Shown here: positions 9,149 to 19,058 of the stretch, in pieces | How the letters are laid out: every line of letters starts with the position of its first letter | How positions within the stretch are numbered: the stretch's first letter is position 1 | Source of the DNA: Streptomyces sabulosicollis | GTDB lineage: Bacteria; Actinomycetota; Actinomycetes; Streptomycetales; Streptomycetaceae | Assembly: GCF_016103465.1 (NCBI RefSeq) | Contig: NZ_JAEEAP010000035.1 | Coordinates: forward strand, 1-37,605 | Length of the DNA: 37,605 nt | Direction of reading: 5' to 3' | Made by a program: the position numbers and the translations under genes | The notes under the pieces: model-generated | The model's input: the letters and a program-made list of their open reading frames with translations, nothing else | Told to the model about the DNA's origin: nothing | The model's database searches: none

Positions 9149-10132
9149 TCAGCTCGCCCCGGCCGCTTGCGCCAGCGTGCGGCACAGCGTGCGCTTGGCC
9201 AGCTCGATCTTGAAGTCGTTGTGACCCCGTCCGACCGCGCCGCGCAGCGCGGCCTCGGCGGCGGCGCGATAGGTGTCCATCGTGGCCGGCCGGTCGGTCA
9301 GCGCGTCCTCCGCCTCGACGGACCGCCACGGCTTGTGCGCCACACCGCCGAACGCCACCCGCGCCTCTCGGATCGTTCCCCGGTCGGCCGAGACCACGGC
9401 CGCCACCGAGACCAGGGCGAACTCGTACGACGCCCGGTCCCGCACCTTGCGGTAGACCTGCCGGCCCGGCAGCGGCGGGGGCAGGAGCACGCCCGTGATC
9501 ATCTCGTCGTCCCCCAGCACGGTCTCGATGTGCGGCGTATCGCCCGGCAGCCGGTAGAAGTCCGTGATGGCGACGCGGCGTACCGACCCATCGGCCCGGA
9601 GCAGCTCGATCTCCGCGTCGAGCGCGGTCATCGCGACGGCCATGTCCGAGGGGTGGGTGGCGATGCAGGACTCGCTGGCGCCGAGGATCGCGTGGATCCG
9701 GTTGAACCCGCCGATCGCCGCGCACCCCGATCCGGGGTTGCGCTTGTTGCAGCCCGCGGCCGTGTCGTAGAAGTAGGGACAGCGCGTGCGCTGCATCAGG
9801 TTTCCCCCGGTGGACGCCTTGTTGCGCAACTGGCCCGAGGCGCCCGACACCAGCGCCTCCGACAGCGCCGGATAGCGGGTGCGCACCCGGGGATCGGCGG
9901 CCACGTCGGAGTTCCGCGCCTGGGCGCCGATGCGCAGTCCGCCGTCCGGCAGCTCCTCGATCTCCCGCAGTGGAAGCCGGCTGATGTCGACCAGATGGCT
10001 GGGATATTCGATGTCGAGCTTCATCAGGTCGAGCAGATTGGTGCCGCCGCTGATGAACCTCGCGCCCGGCTGGGCCACCGCCGCGACGGCGGCCCGTGTG
10101 TCCGTCGCCCGCTCGTAGGTGAAGGACCTCAT
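9149..10132 (-). CDS. paoB: Aldehyde oxidoreductase FAD-binding subunit (PaoB/YagS type)
   Basis: A 327-residue FAD-binding domain protein of the molybdopterin dehydrogenase family. [13 protein letters not shown] (about residues 25-37) and [16 protein letters not shown] (about 105-120) are the FAD-contact motifs. A cysteine cluster [16 protein letters not shown] plus GSGCAAIGG matches the extra [4Fe-4S] site that marks PaoB-type subunits and is absent from xanthine dehydrogenases, which is the reason for the symbol. The ATG at 10132 overlaps the stop of the [2Fe-2S] subunit as ATGA and has GGAGGGAGG upstream, so the pair is translationally coupled. Electron acceptor unknown. Confidence 0.92.
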   Translation of the reverse strand: MRSFTYERATDTRAAVAAVAQPGARFISGGTNLLDLMKLDIEYPSHLVDISRLPLREIEELPDGGLRIGAQARNSDVAADPRVRTRYPALSEALVSGASGQLRNKASTGGNLMQRTRCPYFYDTAAGCNKRNPGSGCAAIGGFNRIHAILGASESCIATHPSDMAVAMTALDAEIELLRADGSVRRVAITDFYRLPGDTPHIETVLGDDEMITGVLLPPPLPGRQVYRKVRDRASYEFALVSVAAVVSADRGTIREARVAFGGVAHKPWRSVEAEDALTDRPATMDTYRAAAEAALRGAVGRGHNDFKIELAKRTLCRTLAQAAGAS

Positions 10133-10698
10133 GCGGGGCCTCCCTCCGCGTTGCCGCGGATGGCCGCGACGATGTTCGGATAGGCGGCGCACCGGCAGAT
10201 GTTGCCGCTCATCCGCTCGCGGATCTCGTCATCGGTCAACGCGATCCGCGGCGAGGACACGTCGGCGGTGACATGGCTGGGCCAGCCCGCCTTCACCTCG
10301 GCGAGCATGCCGACGGCCGAGCAGATCTGGCCGGGGGTGCAGTAGCCGCACTGGAAGCCGTCGCACTCGACGAAGGCCCGTTGCATGGGGTGCAGATGAT
10401 CGGGGTCCCCCAAGCCCTCGATCGTCATGATCTCGTCGCCCTCGTGCATCACGGCGAGGGTCAGGCAGGAGAGGACACGGCGGCCGTTGATCAGCACCGT
10501 GCAGGCGCCGCACTGCCCGTGATCACACCCCTTCTTGGTCCCGCTCAGGCGCAGGTGTTCGCGCAGCGCGTCGAGCAGCGAGGTCCGCGGATCCAGCTCG
10601 AGCTGCCGCACCTGATCGTTGATGTTCAGCTTGATCGCCGAGGGTGGGGCCGTCTCGCCCTGGCTCCGCCCCACGGCGTGCGTATCCGAAGCGGTCAT
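10129..10698 (-). CDS. paoA: Aldehyde oxidoreductase [2Fe-2S] subunit (PaoA/YagT type)
   Basis: A 189-residue ferredoxin-type subunit. The plant-type [2Fe-2S] motif is [20 protein letters not shown] followed by SC, at about residues 70-93, and the second cluster is [13 protein letters not shown] with [12 protein letters not shown] near residues 125-175. It relays electrons from the Mo centre to FAD. Unlike the E. coli homologue, which is exported by Tat, no twin-arginine signal is seen in the first 30 residues, so the complex is probably cytoplasmic. ATG at 10698 is used; GTG at 10701 directly before it is better spaced from AGGAAGG and could be the true start. It is the first gene of the operon. 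Confidence 0.9.
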   Translation of the reverse strand: MTASDTHAVGRSQGETAPPSAIKLNINDQVRQLELDPRTSLLDALREHLRLSGTKKGCDHGQCGACTVLINGRRVLSCLTLAVMHEGDEIMTIEGLGDPDHLHPMQRAFVECDGFQCGYCTPGQICSAVGMLAEVKAGWPSHVTADVSSPRIALTDDEIRERMSGNICRCAAYPNIVAAIRGNAEGGPA

Positions 10699-11005
10699 CA
10701 CGGCCCGCCTTCCTCGCTCGGTGCAGGTGTCACCCCGGATGTGCGGCGCGACTGCCGGGCACGCTCCCTGTCTCCAGGCTCTCGCAGGAAGGCGGACGCC
10801 GCACCGCGAACATTCCGGTGACAGTGCGCCGCCGTACGGTAACTGAGTGTGTTTCGGTGTCGTCGTGGGCCGTGGCCGTCCCGCGCCCCGGGGACCGCAG
10901 GTGTAAGCCGGGCGCCCCCCGGGCACCCGCGCCCGGCAAGGATCACGCCTGTCAAGAGAGCGGGCCCGGTCCGGACGCCTGGCCGGGACCGCGGAACGGA
11001 AGGCC
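10699..11005. promoter_or_regulatory. Divergent intergenic region between paoA and the Clp ATPase
   Basis: A 307-base region that must hold the promoters of both the paoABC operon (leftward) and the clpC-like gene (rightward). A TTGACA-like hexamer on the minus strand (positions 10950-10955) has no good -10 partner. The only other features I can point to are AGGAAGG serving paoA and CGGAAGG just before 11006. No convincing HspR (HAIR), CIRCE or sigma-R site was found. Confidence 0.35.
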
Positions 11006-13555
<2,550 letters not shown>

Positions 13556-13698
13556 CGCTCGCGGTGTGCCGCGAACGCCGGGCCGTGCCCGGCCTCTCTT
13601 CCGCCGTATGGTGGAAGGGTCCACCAGGGACGGCGCCTCGGACGGGGTGGCGGACCGGGGGAGCCGGCGCGCCGAAGGCGGAAAGGAGCGCATCGGAC

Positions 13699-14016
13699 AT
13701 GGACCAGAGGAATCCGCACCCTGACCGCACTCCCGGGCCTGCCGGGCCTGCCGGGCCTGCCGGGCCCGCGGGGACTCCCGAAAGCCGTGGAACTCCCGAA
13801 AGCCGTGGAACTCCCGGATCTCCCGGCCTTCGCCCGAGCGTGGGCGTGCCCCCGAGTGAGACCCCACCGGGCGAGGGCAGCCTCTCGGAGGCGGGCCCCC
13901 AGGAGACGTACAACCCCACGAAGGGCTGGTCGAAGGGCCCCACGATCGTCATTTGGCTCTTCGTGGCGCTGTTCGCGGCCTTCTGCGTCGCGTTCGCGGT
14001 CGCCGTGCTGGGATGA
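13699..14016 (+). CDS. Small single-span membrane protein, DUF6480-like, with collagen-like repeats
   Basis: A 105-residue protein. The N-terminal half is Pro/Gly-rich with collagen-like repeats TPGPAGPAGPAGPAG and two copies of TPESRG. The middle has the GVPPSETPPGEGS motif and NPTKGWSKGP just before one hydrophobic helix (TIVIWLFVALFAAFCVAFAV) at the C-terminus. This matches the streptomycete family I know as DUF6480, of unknown function; members usually lack the collagen-like stretch. The start ATG at 13699 has AGGAG about 10 bases upstream. Likely membrane anchored with the repeat region outside or inside undetermined. A strong terminator follows at 14078-14110. Confidence 0.75.
   Translation: MDQRNPHPDRTPGPAGPAGPAGPAGTPESRGTPESRGTPGSPGLRPSVGVPPSETPPGEGSLSEAGPQETYNPTKGWSKGPTIVIWLFVALFAAFCVAFAVAVLG
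13735..13809 (+). repeat. Tandem repeats inside the DUF6480-like gene
   Basis: Three exact copies of the 9-mer GGGCCTGCC (13735-13761) and a degenerate fourth are followed by two exact copies of the 18-mer ACTCCCGAAAGCCGTGGA (13774-13791 and 13792-13809). All unit lengths are multiples of three, so copy-number change would keep the reading frame. Confidence 0.9.
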
Positions 14017-14077
14017 CCTGGGGCAACGCGGGGCGAACGGAAGCGGCGGCCCCCTCGCCGTACGCTCATCGCATGCC

Positions 14078-14110
14078 ACGGCCCCCGAGGGCCGAGCCCT
14101 CGGGGGCCGT
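14078..14110. terminator. Bidirectional terminator between convergent small genes
   Basis: A perfect 14-bp stem, arms ACGGCCCCCGAGGG (14078-14091) and CCCTCGGGGGCCGT (14097-14110), closing a 5-base loop CCGAG. It lies between the stop at 14016 of the rightward gene and the stop at 14132 of the leftward gene, so it can serve both. Confidence 0.88.
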
Positions 14111-14131
14111 TGGTGATCTTCCGTCAGCGGG

Positions 14132-14365
14132 TCAGCTGTCGAGGCGGGCCTTCAGGAGCTGTTTGCCCAGCTCGGCTCCCTTGCGGCTGTCCGCCTGGGC
14201 CTTGCGGAACAGCTCCGCGACCTCGGTGTCCTTCTCCCGTTCCGCGTCGTGGATGTACGTCTCCATGCGCAGCGCGTTGCTCAGGCATGCCTCGACGTAC
14301 CAGACGAGGTTGTAGTCCTTGTCCTTCGTGCCGGTGGCCTCGCCGGTCTCGGCGGTGTGGGTCAT
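14132..14365 (-). CDS. Small helical protein of unknown function
   Basis: A 77-residue hydrophilic protein, almost wholly predicted alpha-helical after a short disordered start: YNLVWYVEACLSNALRMETY, then AEREKDTEVAELFRKAQADS and a KGAELGKQLL tail. It contains one cysteine and no membrane span. I do not recognise a named function; the helical pattern recalls ferritin-like two-helix fragments but no metal ligands can be assigned. ATG at 14365 has an excellent site, GGAAAGGAGAGA. It is divergent from the DUF6328-like gene and convergent with the DUF6480-like gene, a grouping of small proteins that may be co-expressed under stress (inference). Confidence 0.75.
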   Translation of the reverse strand: MTHTAETGEATGTKDKDYNLVWYVEACLSNALRMETYIHDAEREKDTEVAELFRKAQADSRKGAELGKQLLKARLDS

Positions 14366-14516
14366 GGGGTCTCTCCTTTCCACGGACTGGGGGCCGAGTG
14401 CCCCTGACGGCCCGGGTGATGCATGGATCGGCCGTCCTCGCGCCGCTGCTCGCGTGTGATGTTCGCCTTTCGGACCGGCTGGGAACACGAGGGTGGACGC
14501 GAAGGAGGCCACGTTG

Positions 14517-15032
14517 ATGCATGACGACCACGAAGCGCCCAGGGACGGGGGCCGGGAGGCCCGGTCCGGCCGGGTGGAGACCCGTGAGGAGCGGGCCGAC
14601 CGCAAGTGGGCCGAGTTGCTGCAGGAGGTGAGGGTGACGCAGACGGGCGTGCAGATCCTGTTCGCGTTCCTGCTCACGGTCGCCTTCACCCCGCGCTTCC
14701 ATGACCTGGACCAGGTGGACCGGGACATCTACGTCGTGACCGTCCTTCTGGGGGCGGCGGCCACCGGCGCGTTGATCGCACCGGTCTCCTTGCACCGGAT
14801 CGTCACCGGACGCCGGCTGAAGCCCGAGACGGTGGACTGGGCCTCCCGCTTCACCGTGGCCGGGCTGGTGCTGTTGCTGTGCACGGTGGCGTCGGCGCTG
14901 CTGCTGATCCTGCGTGTCGTCGTGGCCGATGCCACCGCGTTCTGGCTTGCGGTCGCGGCCTTGCTCTGGTTCGTGATCTGCTGGTTCGTACCCGCGGCGT
15001 GGCTCTTCCACCGCTCGCGCAAGGATCGCTGA
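14517..15032 (+). CDS. Four-span membrane protein, DUF6328-like
   Basis: A 171-residue membrane protein. A charged, His/Asp/Arg-rich N-terminus (to about residue 45) is followed by four hydrophobic segments near 50-65, 80-100, 118-140 and 143-163. The TQTGVQILFAFLLTVAFTPRF segment is the hallmark of the family I know as DUF6328. Function unknown. ATG at 14517 is supported by GAAGGAGG 8 bases upstream; GTG at 14493 is in frame but would include this site. Direct repeats begin 8 bases after the stop codon. Confidence 0.8.
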   Translation: MHDDHEAPRDGGREARSGRVETREERADRKWAELLQEVRVTQTGVQILFAFLLTVAFTPRFHDLDQVDRDIYVVTVLLGAAATGALIAPVSLHRIVTGRRLKPETVDWASRFTVAGLVLLLCTVASALLLILRVVVADATAFWLAVAALLWFVICWFVPAAWLFHRSRKDR

Positions 15033-15039
15033 AGGGGGC

Positions 15040-15104
15040 GCCGGGCAACGTCGGTGAGGGCCCCTGGGCAACGCCCGGGGGCCGCCGGGCAACGCCCGAG
15101 GGCC
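15040..15104 (+). repeat. Three imperfect 21-23 bp direct repeats
   Basis: Units based on SSGGGCAACGCCCG: 15040-15062 (GCCGGGCAACGTCGG, diverged end), 15063-15083 (CCTGGGCAACGCCCG) and 15084-15104 (GCCGGGCAACGCCCG). The last two differ at only three positions over 21 bases. They fill the space between the DUF6328-like gene and the decarboxylase-like gene. Confidence 0.8.
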
Positions 15105-15184
15105 GCTGGAAGGCCGTACCGTTCGCCATGCCCCGGCCTGGTCCCGCACGGTTTTCTTCGCAGGTGGCGGGGCACCCGTGGGGC

Positions 15185-16663
15185 ATGGATCACATGGAGG
15201 CTCCGATTCTGGAAGCCCTTGCTCGCTACCACGAGCGTGGGTCTCTCCCGTTCACCCCGCCCGGGCACAAGCAGGGCAGGGGCGCTGACCCGGAGGTCGT
15301 CAAGGTCCTGGGCGAGGAGGTGTTCCGCACCGACCTCCTGGCCTTCGGCGGCCTTGACGACCGGCTGGGCTCGGGCCGTGTGCTGGAGCGCGCGGAGGAG
15401 CTGATGGCGGACGCGGTACACGCCGAGCACACCTTCTTCTCGACCTGCGGCAGCTCGCTCTCCGTCAAGGCGGCGATGCTGGCGGTGGCCGGCCCCCACG
15501 AGACCCTGCTGGTGGGCCGGGACGCGCACAAGTCCGTGGTCTCCGGCCTGATCATCTCCGGGGTCCGGCCGAGCTGGGTGGACCCGGAATGGGACGGCGC
15601 CCGCCATATCGCGCATCCGCCGTCGGCCGCGGCCTTCGAGCGGGCGTTCGATGAGCACCCGGAGGCCAGGGGCGCCCTGGTGACCAGCCCCACCCCGTAC
15701 GGTTCCTGCGCCGACCTGGCGGGGATCGCCGAGGTCTGCCACCGGCGTGGCCGCCCGCTGATCGTCGACGAGGCATGGGGAGCCCATCTGCCGTTCTGTC
15801 CCGAGCTGCCGAGCTGGGCCATGGACGCGGGTGCCGACGTCTGCGTGACCAGCATCCACAAGATGGGCAGTGGCCTGGAGCAGGGCTCGGTGTTCCATCT
15901 CCAGGGCGACCTGATCGACCCGGCCGTCCTGAAGTCCTGCGCCGATCTGCTCGGCACCACCAGTCCGTCCGTGCTCCTCTACGCCGGAATGGACGGGTGG
16001 CGTCGGCAGATGGTGCTGCACGGCGAGGAACTGCTCGGCGCGGCCCTGCGCCGGGCCCATGCGGTGCGCGACGAGATCGGGACCATCGACGGACTGCACG
16101 TGGACGGGCGCGCGGACTACGTGGGCCCGGGTCTGGGCAGTGACTTCGATCCGTTTCCGGTCGTCATCGACCTCACCGATCTCGGGGTCAGTGGTTATGG
16201 GGCGGCCGACTGGCTCCGGGAACATCACGACATCAGCGCCCATCTGGCCGACCACCGGCGGATCAGCACCCAGCTCACCCACGCCGACGACCCCTCGACG
16301 ACCGGAGCGCTGCTGACGGCGCTGCGCGAGCTGGCCGATCACGCGGACGATCTGCGGCCCGCTCCCGAGGTGGCCGTGCCGCGACCGGACGAGCTGCGGA
16401 TGGAGCAGTCCTGCCTGCCGCGGGACGCCTTCTTCGGTGCCACGGAAGACCTGCCCGTGGCTCGTGCGGCGGGACGGGTGGCGGCCGAGATGATCACCCC
16501 CTACCCGCCGGGCATACCGGCCGTGCTGCCCGGCGAGGTGCTGAAGCAGCCGGTCCTGGACTATCTGCGCTCCGGGGTGGAGGCCGGGATGAACCTCCCC
16601 GACGCGGCCGACCCCGGGCTGGACACCATCCGTGTCCTGGTCGAAGGGACCGGAGCCGACTGA
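15185..16663 (+). CDS. PLP-dependent Orn/Lys/Arg decarboxylase family enzyme
   Basis: A 492-residue fold-type I PLP enzyme of the Orn/Lys/Arg decarboxylase major-domain family. FTPPGHKQGRG (about residues 22-32), the cofactor pocket FFSTCGSSLSVKAA (about 83-96), the Asp pair VDEAWGAH (about 195-202) and the Schiff-base lysine in TSIHKMGSG (about 221-229) are visible. The C-terminal ITPYPPGIPAVLPGE matches the family's small-domain tail. It would decarboxylate a basic amino acid, or act as a related aminotransferase-like enzyme; specificity is not readable. ATG at 15185 fits family starts; ATG at 15194 is an alternative, and the ribosome-binding site is weak. A partial copy of its 3' end follows the stop. 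Confidence 0.85.
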   Translation: MDHMEAPILEALARYHERGSLPFTPPGHKQGRGADPEVVKVLGEEVFRTDLLAFGGLDDRLGSGRVLERAEELMADAVHAEHTFFSTCGSSLSVKAAMLAVAGPHETLLVGRDAHKSVVSGLIISGVRPSWVDPEWDGARHIAHPPSAAAFERAFDEHPEARGALVTSPTPYGSCADLAGIAEVCHRRGRPLIVDEAWGAHLPFCPELPSWAMDAGADVCVTSIHKMGSGLEQGSVFHLQGDLIDPAVLKSCADLLGTTSPSVLLYAGMDGWRRQMVLHGEELLGAALRRAHAVRDEIGTIDGLHVDGRADYVGPGLGSDFDPFPVVIDLTDLGVSGYGAADWLREHHDISAHLADHRRISTQLTHADDPSTTGALLTALRELADHADDLRPAPEVAVPRPDELRMEQSCLPRDAFFGATEDLPVARAAGRVAAEMITPYPPGIPAVLPGEVLKQPVLDYLRSGVEAGMNLPDAADPGLDTIRVLVEGTGAD

Positions 16664-16710
16664 CGCCCGGAAGGGGCCGTCGAAGGGGCCGGGAGCCGAC
16701 CGGCGCCCGG
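16640..16710 (+). repeat. Duplicated 3' end of the decarboxylase gene
   Basis: The segment 16640-16670, which includes the stop codon TGA at 16661-16663, is repeated at 16679-16710 with about 28 of 32 positions the same. In the second copy the stop triplet has become CGG. Confidence 0.75.
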
Positions 16711-16740
16711 GCGCGGCAGTCGGACCCGCGCGCGGGCAGC

Positions 16741-16780
16741 CCGGGGGCCAGTTCGAGGCCCCGGGGGTCAGCTCGAGGCG
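16741..16780 (-). repeat. Duplicated 3' end of the dehydrogenase gene
   Basis: Two adjacent 20-bp units, 16741-16760 and 16761-16780, agree at 17 positions. The second contains the stop codon of the leftward dehydrogenase (complement of 16768-16770); in the outer copy the corresponding triplet reads TGG on the minus strand. Confidence 0.75.
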
Positions 16781-17790
16781 GGGTCGACCAGGACGTAGTC
16801 GGAGGGGAGCGGGCGGTCCTCGAGATGGGCGCGGAGGATCTCCTCGACACCGGCGGCGATCCGCTTCTGCGCCTCGATCGTCATGCCCGAGCAGTGGATG
16901 GTCATCGCGTGCCGGGGCATGGTCCGCCACGGGTGGTCGGCCGGGGCGGGCTCGGGGTACCACGTGTCGCCCGCGTACCCGGCCAGATGGCCGCTCTCCA
17001 ACGCCTCCACCAGGGCGTCGGTGTCCACGATGGCGCCACGCGCGGTGTTCACCAGCCAGCTGCCGGGTTTCATGGCGTTCAGCCGCTCCCGGTCGAAGAG
17101 CGCCTTGCTGCCCGCCATCAACGGCAGCGCCAGGCAGATCACATCGGACTCGGCGACCAGGTCGTCCAGCCGCGCGTACCTGACGCCGAGTGTGGTCTCC
17201 TCGGCCGGGGAGCGCCGGTGGTTGGCGTAGTACAGCATCCGTACGTCGAACCCCTTGAGGCGCAGCGCGGTGCGCGCGCCGATCGCGCCGAGTCCGACCA
17301 GCCCGACGGTCTTGCCCTCCAGATCGTGCGCGTCGCGGGAGACCTCCGCGACGTCCCAGCGCCCCTCCGTGGCCTGCCGGTACGCGGGAATGAGATTGCG
17401 CACCAGGGCGAGGATCTGCATCACGTTGTGTTCGGCGACGCTGACGACGTTGCTGTCGGTCACCTCGGTGACCCGGATACCGCGCCGGCCGGCGGCCTCC
17501 ATGTCGATGTGGTCGGAGCCGACACCGGCGGTGATGACCAGCCTGAGCCTGCTGGCCTTCGCCATGCGCCGCTCGTCGAGGTAGAGGGGCCAGAAGGGCG
17601 TGGTGATCAGCACCTCGGCGTCGGCGAGCTGGACATCGGCCTCGTCGCCGGTGTCGGAGGTACCGACGATCTCGTGCCCCTGTTCCTCCAGGAAGGGCCG
17701 CAGCCCCAGGACCTCCTCCGCCGTGGCGAGGACGTCCGGGCGTTGCCCCTCCGCCCGTTCCCCCGGGTACAGCACAGCGAGGATCTTCAT
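16768..17790 (-). CDS. Formate-dehydrogenase-like D-2-hydroxyacid dehydrogenase
   Basis: A 340-residue NAD(P)-dependent dehydrogenase closest in pattern to bacterial formate dehydrogenase: TTPFWP (63-68), TAGVGSDH (87-94), SVAEHNVM (117-124), VGLGAIG (165-171), NTARG with R251, AGDTWYPEPAPADHPW (273-288) and H299 in TIHCSG. By hand alignment to the Pseudomonas enzyme, Asn146, Arg284, Asp308 and His332 are kept, but Gln313 is Glu280 and the NAD-specifying Asp221 is Ala189, followed by a basic NHRR stretch. It is also about 60 residues shorter, chiefly at the N-terminus. It may prefer NADP or act on another 2-hydroxyacid. ATG at 17790 has GGAGG 10 bases upstream. Confidence 0.85.
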   Translation of the reverse strand: MKILAVLYPGERAEGQRPDVLATAEEVLGLRPFLEEQGHEIVGTSDTGDEADVQLADAEVLITTPFWPLYLDERRMAKASRLRLVITAGVGSDHIDMEAAGRRGIRVTEVTDSNVVSVAEHNVMQILALVRNLIPAYRQATEGRWDVAEVSRDAHDLEGKTVGLVGLGAIGARTALRLKGFDVRMLYYANHRRSPAEETTLGVRYARLDDLVAESDVICLALPLMAGSKALFDRERLNAMKPGSWLVNTARGAIVDTDALVEALESGHLAGYAGDTWYPEPAPADHPWRTMPRHAMTIHCSGMTIEAQKRIAAGVEEILRAHLEDRPLPSDYVLVDPASS

Positions 17791-18044
17791 CAGCGACGGC
17801 CTCCGCGTAGTGGGCGCGGCCACCGGACACCCTTCCCGGGTGCCCAGTGACGTCAATGGATCAGTGCGGAGTACCCGCGAAATCCGGTGGCAACCGGATC
17901 CGCGGCCACGGGGCGCCCATCGGGGCGGGGCGCGCGGCCGGGCGGGTGGCGTTGTCCGCACCACGATTGCGGCAGGTGGTGAGGGGAACCCGGCCCGTGA
18001 GGCCGAGGCCCACCACGACTGAGGCGGATGGAGCAGAAGGAACA

Positions 18045-19058
18045 GTGAGCGAAACGCATCCCGCGACGATCAGCCAGCCGATGCCCTTGCCCACGGGACG
18101 GGGCGAGGTGTCCGGCGCGCTCGTCGACGCCCTCGTACGCGAACCCGGCGGGGCGACGCTGCCCGGGGGCCAGTCGCTCCGGGAGGCCGATCCGTACGGC
18201 GACGATCTGCAGCTCGCGCTCTATGTGTGCTACGAACTCCACTACCAAGGGTTCTCCGGCGTGGCCGACGCGTGGGAGTGGGACCCGGAGCTGCTCCGGG
18301 TGCGGCAGGCGCTGGAGCGGCGCTTTCTGGACGCGCTGCGTTCCGATGCCACCACGCACGACGCCCCGGACGCCGCCGTGGCCGAACTACTGGTGGAGCC
18401 CGCCGACGGGACGGGCGTGTCGCACTTTCTCCGGCGCGAGGGCGAGCTGTGGCAGATGCGTGAGTACATCGCGCACCGGTCGCTCTACCAGCTCAAGGAG
18501 GCCGACCCGCACGTGTGGGTCCTCCCACGGCTGCGGGGCCAGGCCAAGGCCGCGATGGCGGCGGTGGAGTACGACGAGTTCGGGGCCGGGCACGGGGACC
18601 GGGTGCACGCGGAGCTGTTCGCCGCTCTGATGGCCGACCTGGGCCTGGACCCGACGTACAACCACTACCTGGACGCCACGTCGGCGCGGATGCTGGCGGT
18701 GGTCAACATGATGTCGCTGCTGGGGCTGCACAGGGCGCTGCGCGGGGCTCTGGTGGGACACTTCGCCACGGTGGAGATCACCTCCTCGCCCGCCTCCGAC
18801 CGGCTGGCCCAGGCGCTGCGACGGCTGGGCGCGGGCGAGGCGGCGGTGTTCTTCTACACCGAGCACGTCGAGGCCGACGCCGTACACGAGCAGGTCGTAC
18901 GCCATGGTGTGATCGACGACCTCCTGAAGCGCGAACCCGGGCTCGCCGCCGACGTGGCATTCGGCGTCGACGCCACCGTGTTCCTGGAAGACCGCTTCGC
19001 CGAGGAGGTCCTGGACACCTGGCGGAAGGGCCGGTCCTCACTCCGCGTTCCGCTGTGA
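18045..19058 (+). CDS. Haem-oxygenase-like iron-containing redox enzyme
   Basis: A 337-residue all-helical protein of the iron-containing redox enzyme (haem-oxygenase-like) family. The conserved core [20 protein letters not shown] (about residues 146-165), [20 protein letters not shown] (about 180-199) and [16 protein letters not shown] near the C-terminus carry Glu/Asp/His residues placed to bind one or two irons. Related enzymes carry out oxidations, decarboxylations or N-oxygenations in specialised metabolism; the reaction here is unknown. GTG at 18045 follows AGAAGG by a short spacer. Its 3' end overlaps the exporter gene by 21 bases on the opposite strand. Confidence 0.8.
   Translation: MSETHPATISQPMPLPTGRGEVSGALVDALVREPGGATLPGGQSLREADPYGDDLQLALYVCYELHYQGFSGVADAWEWDPELLRVRQALERRFLDALRSDATTHDAPDAAVAELLVEPADGTGVSHFLRREGELWQMREYIAHRSLYQLKEADPHVWVLPRLRGQAKAAMAAVEYDEFGAGHGDRVHAELFAALMADLGLDPTYNHYLDATSARMLAVVNMMSLLGLHRALRGALVGHFATVEITSSPASDRLAQALRRLGAGEAAVFFYTEHVEADAVHEQVVRHGVIDDLLKREPGLAADVAFGVDATVFLEDRFAEEVLDTWRKGRSSLRVPL

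Noticed and set aside
7121-10183. A 1020-codon open frame on the plus strand
   Set aside because: It is antisense to the paoABC genes; long antisense frames are expected in GC-rich DNA and the product has no recognisable domain.
10801-10840. GGAAT-type sigma-R -35 on the minus strand upstream of paoA
   Set aside because: No GTT at 18-19 bases downstream, so the pair is incomplete.
10925-10960. Possible HspR (HAIR) half site near the Clp ATPase gene
   Set aside because: Only a TCAAG half is present with no matching CTTGA at the right distance.
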